A program made the position numbers and the translations under genes. From Limnoglobus sp. (GTDB lineage: Bacteria > Planctomycetota > Planctomycetia > Gemmatales > Gemmataceae): a DNA stretch of 8,388 nt. The DNA lies in assembly GCA_025353985.1 (NCBI GenBank), contig JANXNT010001224.1, forward strand, positions 1 through 8,388. Direction: 5' to 3'. The notes under the pieces were generated by a model. It ran no database searches, was not told the DNA's origin, and worked only from the letters and a program-made list of their open reading frames with translations. Below are positions 5,437-8,388 of this stretch, in pieces. Numbering within the stretch: the first letter of the stretch is position 1; every line of letters begins with the position of its first letter.

Positions 5437-8388
5437 TTATCCTACGTTTTTAGTCTGCGATGCGAGCCAGGAAATGGCCCGTTCGAAGGCACAGTAGAAA
5501 ACCGGAACGACGACCAGCGTGACGACGGTGGCGAGCAAACTACCGCCGATGATACTGCGGGCGAGCGGGGCGCGTGTTTCCGAACCGGCACTCACGCCGA
5601 TGGCGAGCGGGATCGCGCCGACGATGGTGGCAATCGACGTCATTAAGATCGGTCGCAGCCGCACCGCACCTGCTTCGGCCATCGCTTGTTCGGGCGTGCA
5701 ATGCTTGCGGCGACGCAACTGATTCGCGTAATCGACTAGTACGATCGAGTTCTTTTTGACCAGCCCCGCAAGCAGAACGAGGCCGATCATGCTCATCATG
5801 TTCAGCGTGTCGCCATACCACCAGAGTGTGGCGAGCGCACCCGTCACGCCAAACGGCACCGCCAACAGCACTGTGAACGGGTGGATGAACGACTTGAACT
5901 GCGCGGCCAAAATCATGTACGCGAACAGGAAGCCCAACACCAGGCAACCGAGCAGGCTGTCGAGTGTTTGCGCCATCGCGGAGGCATTCCCCAGCACGAC
6001 GAAGCGATACGTTTCGGGTAGCCCCATTTCGTTCCTCGTCGCTTCGGCAAGTTCGAGTGATTTGCTAATCGCCTCGCCTTGTGACACGCCCGGGGCCATG
6101 TTCGCGGTCAGTTCGACTTTACGCTGGTGGTTATACCGGTGAACCGTCGGCAACGTGGAGATCACCTTAACCGTAACGACATCGCGCAGCGGGATCAACG
6201 CACCGTCTTCGGACTTCACAAAATCGTCGAGAATCGCATCGGGCGACGATCGTTGATCTTCGCGGTAACGCACGCGGACATCGTAACGTCGCCCACCACC
6301 GGGGCTGGTTTCGTTGGTCTTGCCCACGGCGGGTGCGGTGAAACGTCCGTCGCGGAAGCCGCCGGTGCCGACCGCAATCGTGAACGCCAGCCGTCGCATC
6401 GATACGTTCCGCGCGGCCGCTTTTTCGCGATCCGGCACGATGTGAACCTCCTGCATGCCGGGTCGATAATCGCTGTTCACATCGGTCACGACGCCACTAT
6501 CGATCAGGTTCCGGCGAATCTGCTCGGACAGTTTTGCCACGGTGTCCCAGTCGGGGCCTTGCACCGCAAAGTTCACGGGGAAGCCGCGAGTCGGCGTGAA
6601 GCCTTGCGTCGACAGATCGAGCACGACGATACGCACGCCGGCCACGCTGCCAAGGCGTTTGCGGACTTCGTTCATCGCGTCGCTCTGCGTTAGGGAGCGT
6701 TCCGTCGAGGGGACGAGCCGCACGAAAAGCGTGCCTTCGGTGATGAGCGAACCGGGCCGAAACGAGATCGTGCTGAACAGCGTCGCGACGATGTCTTCGT
6801 TGGTTTCCGGATCCTTCATCGCGGCGACGACGCCTTCGCAGTACGCCATCTTTTCATCGACGTATTCGATGCTCGTACTAATCGGGCAGATGATGTTAAT
6901 CACGAAGCGATTTTGGTCCTCGCTCGGTATCAGTTCGCGGCCAATCGGACGCACTTCGACGCGGTCTGCACCCGTTACTTTCTTCGCAAAATCGGGCACC
7001 GCCACGTTGACGCCGAACACGAACACGCCCGCTGCGGCCGCAATCGCGACACCGAGGAGCATCCACGCGGCGGGGCGACGCAGTGCGTAGCGCAACACGC
7101 GGACGTACACCCACGCGGTGGCATCGAGCAAGCGATTCGTCGGCCAAAACAGCAACGGATGAAACAGGTAACGGTGTAAGTAATCGAGCGGCCGCAACAG
7201 CCAACCGAACCGCGTGCGCGATAGAATTCGCGGCTGGCCGGGGTGTTGCACGTTCAAAAACAAGCTGCACATCATCGGTGTGATCGTGAGTGCAATCACC
7301 AGCGAGAGCAGCACCGCCACCGTCACCGTGATGCCGAACTGGTAGAAAAACTGGCCGATCGCGCCCTTCATGAACGCCACGGGGAGGAAGATCGCCACGA
7401 TCGAGAACGTCGCTGCGATTGCGGCGAAACGGATTTCGCGCGCACCGCGGATTGCCGCCTCGCGGCGACTCTCGCCGAGTTCCATGCGCCGGTAGATATT
7501 TTCGAGTACGAGAATCGCATCGTCGACGACGACACCCACCGATAGCGATAGCGCCAGCAACGTCATAAAGTTCACGGTGAACCCGAGTGCTTTAATCGCA
7601 ATGAACGTACCGATGAGCGAGGTCGGGATCGAGATACACACGTTCAAAGTGGTGCCGAACGAACCGAGGAAAATGAACGTCACGAGCGCTGTGAGCACGA
7701 CGCCGAGGAACAAGGCTTCTTTCACTTCTTCGATATCGTCCTTGATAAACAATGAGAAATCGGTCGAGATACTCACTTCGATGCCCAGTGGCTCGGCGAG
7801 TTTGCGGAGTGCGGGTAGGCGGGCTTTGACCTCTTCGCAGACTTGCACGACGTTCGCGCCCGTCGCACGCATAACGCCGACGCCGACGGTCGGCAGGCGG
7901 TTGAAGCGGGCAAACGAACGCTTGTCGGCGAGGCCATCTTCGACGGTGCCGAGGTCGCCGATCGTCACGATCTGGCCCTTCGAATTCTTCGCGGTTAGAT
8001 CCTGAAATTCCTTCGCCGTGCGTGCCTCGCCCATCGTGCGAACGTCGGCTTCGCGGCTTTTGCCATCGAGGTAACCGGCGGGCAGTTCGACGTGTTGATC
8101 GCGAATTACCTGGAATGCATCGAGCGCGTCCATCTTGCGGGAACGCAGTTGTTCGCGGTCGAGCCAAATCCGCATCGTCCGCTGTCGAAGCCCGCCGAAC
8201 ATCACGCCACCGCAACCGGGCACGGTCTGAATGTCTTGTTTTAATGTCGAATCGACGAACTTGTTGAGTTCGCTCAGCGGTTTGTTACCGTGAACGCCGA
8301 GCCAGATGACGGGGAACTTGTTGAAGTTCAGCTTCGAAATAACGGGCGGGTCGATGTCGCTCGGCAACCGATCCGCCGCCGCCGACAC
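5437..8388 (-). CDS. RND efflux transporter permease 1 (HAE/AcrB-MdtBC type), 5' end outside window
   Basis: Inner-membrane proton-driven efflux permease of the resistance-nodulation-division superfamily, hydrophobe/amphiphile branch. 983 codons plus a TAA stop are visible. The reading frame is open to the window edge, so the GTG at 8388 is an internal valine codon. Alignment by eye to the second permease here suggests about 125 N-terminal residues (TM1 and the first porter strands) are missing. Residue numbers are from the window edge. The first porter half is about 1-225, TM2-TM6 about 226-376, a cytoplasmic linker about 378-436, TM7 about 440-459, the second porter half about 480-808, and TM8-TM12 about 812-966. 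TM4 has the SVGVVVDDAILVLENI motif with D289-D290, and TM10 has GLVKKNSIVLVDYA with K879-N880, matching the AcrB D407/D408 and K940 relay. The HAE-type TM4 motif argues against a heavy-metal (CusA-like) pump. Odd points are a roughly 16-residue extension after TM7 and a Gly/Thr/Pro-rich insert near 684-698. An adaptor protein gene probably lies upstream. Family is certain; substrate is unknown. Confidence 0.96.
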   Translation of the reverse strand: MSAAADRLPSDIDPPVISKLNFNKFPVIWLGVHGNKPLSELNKFVDSTLKQDIQTVPGCGGVMFGGLRQRTMRIWLDREQLRSRKMDALDAFQVIRDQHVELPAGYLDGKSREADVRTMGEARTAKEFQDLTAKNSKGQIVTIGDLGTVEDGLADKRSFARFNRLPTVGVGVMRATGANVVQVCEEVKARLPALRKLAEPLGIEVSISTDFSLFIKDDIEEVKEALFLGVVLTALVTFIFLGSFGTTLNVCISIPTSLIGTFIAIKALGFTVNFMTLLALSLSVGVVVDDAILVLENIYRRMELGESRREAAIRGAREIRFAAIAATFSIVAIFLPVAFMKGAIGQFFYQFGITVTVAVLLSLVIALTITPMMCSLFLNVQHPGQPRILSRTRFGWLLRPLDYLHRYLFHPLLFWPTNRLLDATAWVYVRVLRYALRRPAAWMLLGVAIAAAAGVFVFGVNVAVPDFAKKVTGADRVEVRPIGRELIPSEDQNRFVINIICPISTSIEYVDEKMAYCEGVVAAMKDPETNEDIVATLFSTISFRPGSLITEGTLFVRLVPSTERSLTQSDAMNEVRKRLGSVAGVRIVVLDLSTQGFTPTRGFPVNFAVQGPDWDTVAKLSEQIRRNLIDSGVVTDVNSDYRPGMQEVHIVPDREKAAARNVSMRRLAFTIAVGTGGFRDGRFTAPAVGKTNETSPGGGRRYDVRVRYREDQRSSPDAILDDFVKSEDGALIPLRDVVTVKVISTLPTVHRYNHQRKVELTANMAPGVSQGEAISKSLELAEATRNEMGLPETYRFVVLGNASAMAQTLDSLLGCLVLGFLFAYMILAAQFKSFIHPFTVLLAVPFGVTGALATLWWYGDTLNMMSMIGLVLLAGLVKKNSIVLVDYANQLRRRKHCTPEQAMAEAGAVRLRPILMTSIATIVGAIPLAIGVSAGSETRAPLARSIIGGSLLATVVTLVVVPVFYCAFERAISWLASQTKNVG
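5440..5443 (-). promoter_or_regulatory. Shine-Dalgarno of the WD40 gene, inside the end of RND permease 1
   Basis: On the minus strand the junction reads GTAGGATAACGCGATG. AGGA overlaps the last two sense codons of the first permease, the TAA stop follows directly, and 7 bases separate AGGA from the WD40 ATG. A ribosome finishing the permease would stop on this site, which suggests translational coupling. It also supports ATG 5432 as the true start. Confidence 0.7.
7493..7542 (-). repeat. TM4-coding segment shared with RND permease 2 (copy in permease 1)
   Basis: Partner of the segment at 1632-1681, about 5.9 kb away in direct orientation. It lies at residues about 283-299 of the visible protein, around D289-D290. 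It is part of a coding sequence, not a mobile repeat. Confidence 0.85.

Noticed and set aside
8386..8388. GTG as a start codon for RND permease 1
   Set aside because: The first visible residues align to the middle of the first porter domain (LPSDIDPPVISKLN) and TM1 is missing, so the gene continues past the window edge.
5437..8388. Heavy-metal (CusA/CzcA) efflux pump
   Set aside because: TM4 carries the HAE-type VVVDDAILVLEN motif, and no metal-binding methionine or histidine cluster was recognised.

Overview
All of the window is coding on the minus strand. Three genes are read one after another from high to low coordinates: an RND efflux permease (C-terminal about 983 residues, 5' end outside the window), a secreted WD40-type beta-propeller protein of 832 residues (complete), and a second RND efflux permease (N-terminal 976 residues, 3' end outside the window). 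Each junction has only 4 untranslated bases, so the three are almost certainly one transcription unit. No internal promoter, terminator, RNA gene, mobile element or CRISPR array is visible.

The likely source is a planctomycete of the Gemmataceae type. The base for this is the WD40 protein. It has a Sec-type leader, many degenerate propeller blades with SPDG/SADG-like turns and WD or VW ends, and a C-terminal alpha-helical tail resembling the one I associate with Gemmataceae WD40 proteins (ADRDTASREL, SPEVQQRLETLL, IELLERIGTPEA). The moderately high GC and GC-rich third codon positions fit, but genus and species cannot be read from this window.

Region by region. 8388-5437: RND permease 1 (HAE/AcrB-MdtBC type), running from the N-terminal porter domain to the C-terminus, with the TM4 Asp-Asp and TM10 Lys-Asn proton-relay residues present. 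5432-2934: the propeller protein, exported but without a lipobox. 2929-1: RND permease 2, with a complete N-terminus and TM4 Asp-Asp, cut off by the window edge at the end of TM8. It has no stop codon in the window, so it is easily missed by ORF callers that require one, yet it fills a third of the window.

Working together: two non-identical RND permeases in one operon recall MdtB/MdtC-type tandem pumps, which can form mixed trimers. What is unusual is a large exported beta-propeller protein placed between the two permeases and tightly spaced to both. A periplasmic adaptor and an outer-membrane channel would be expected just beyond one window edge, but none is visible here. Substrate cannot be predicted.
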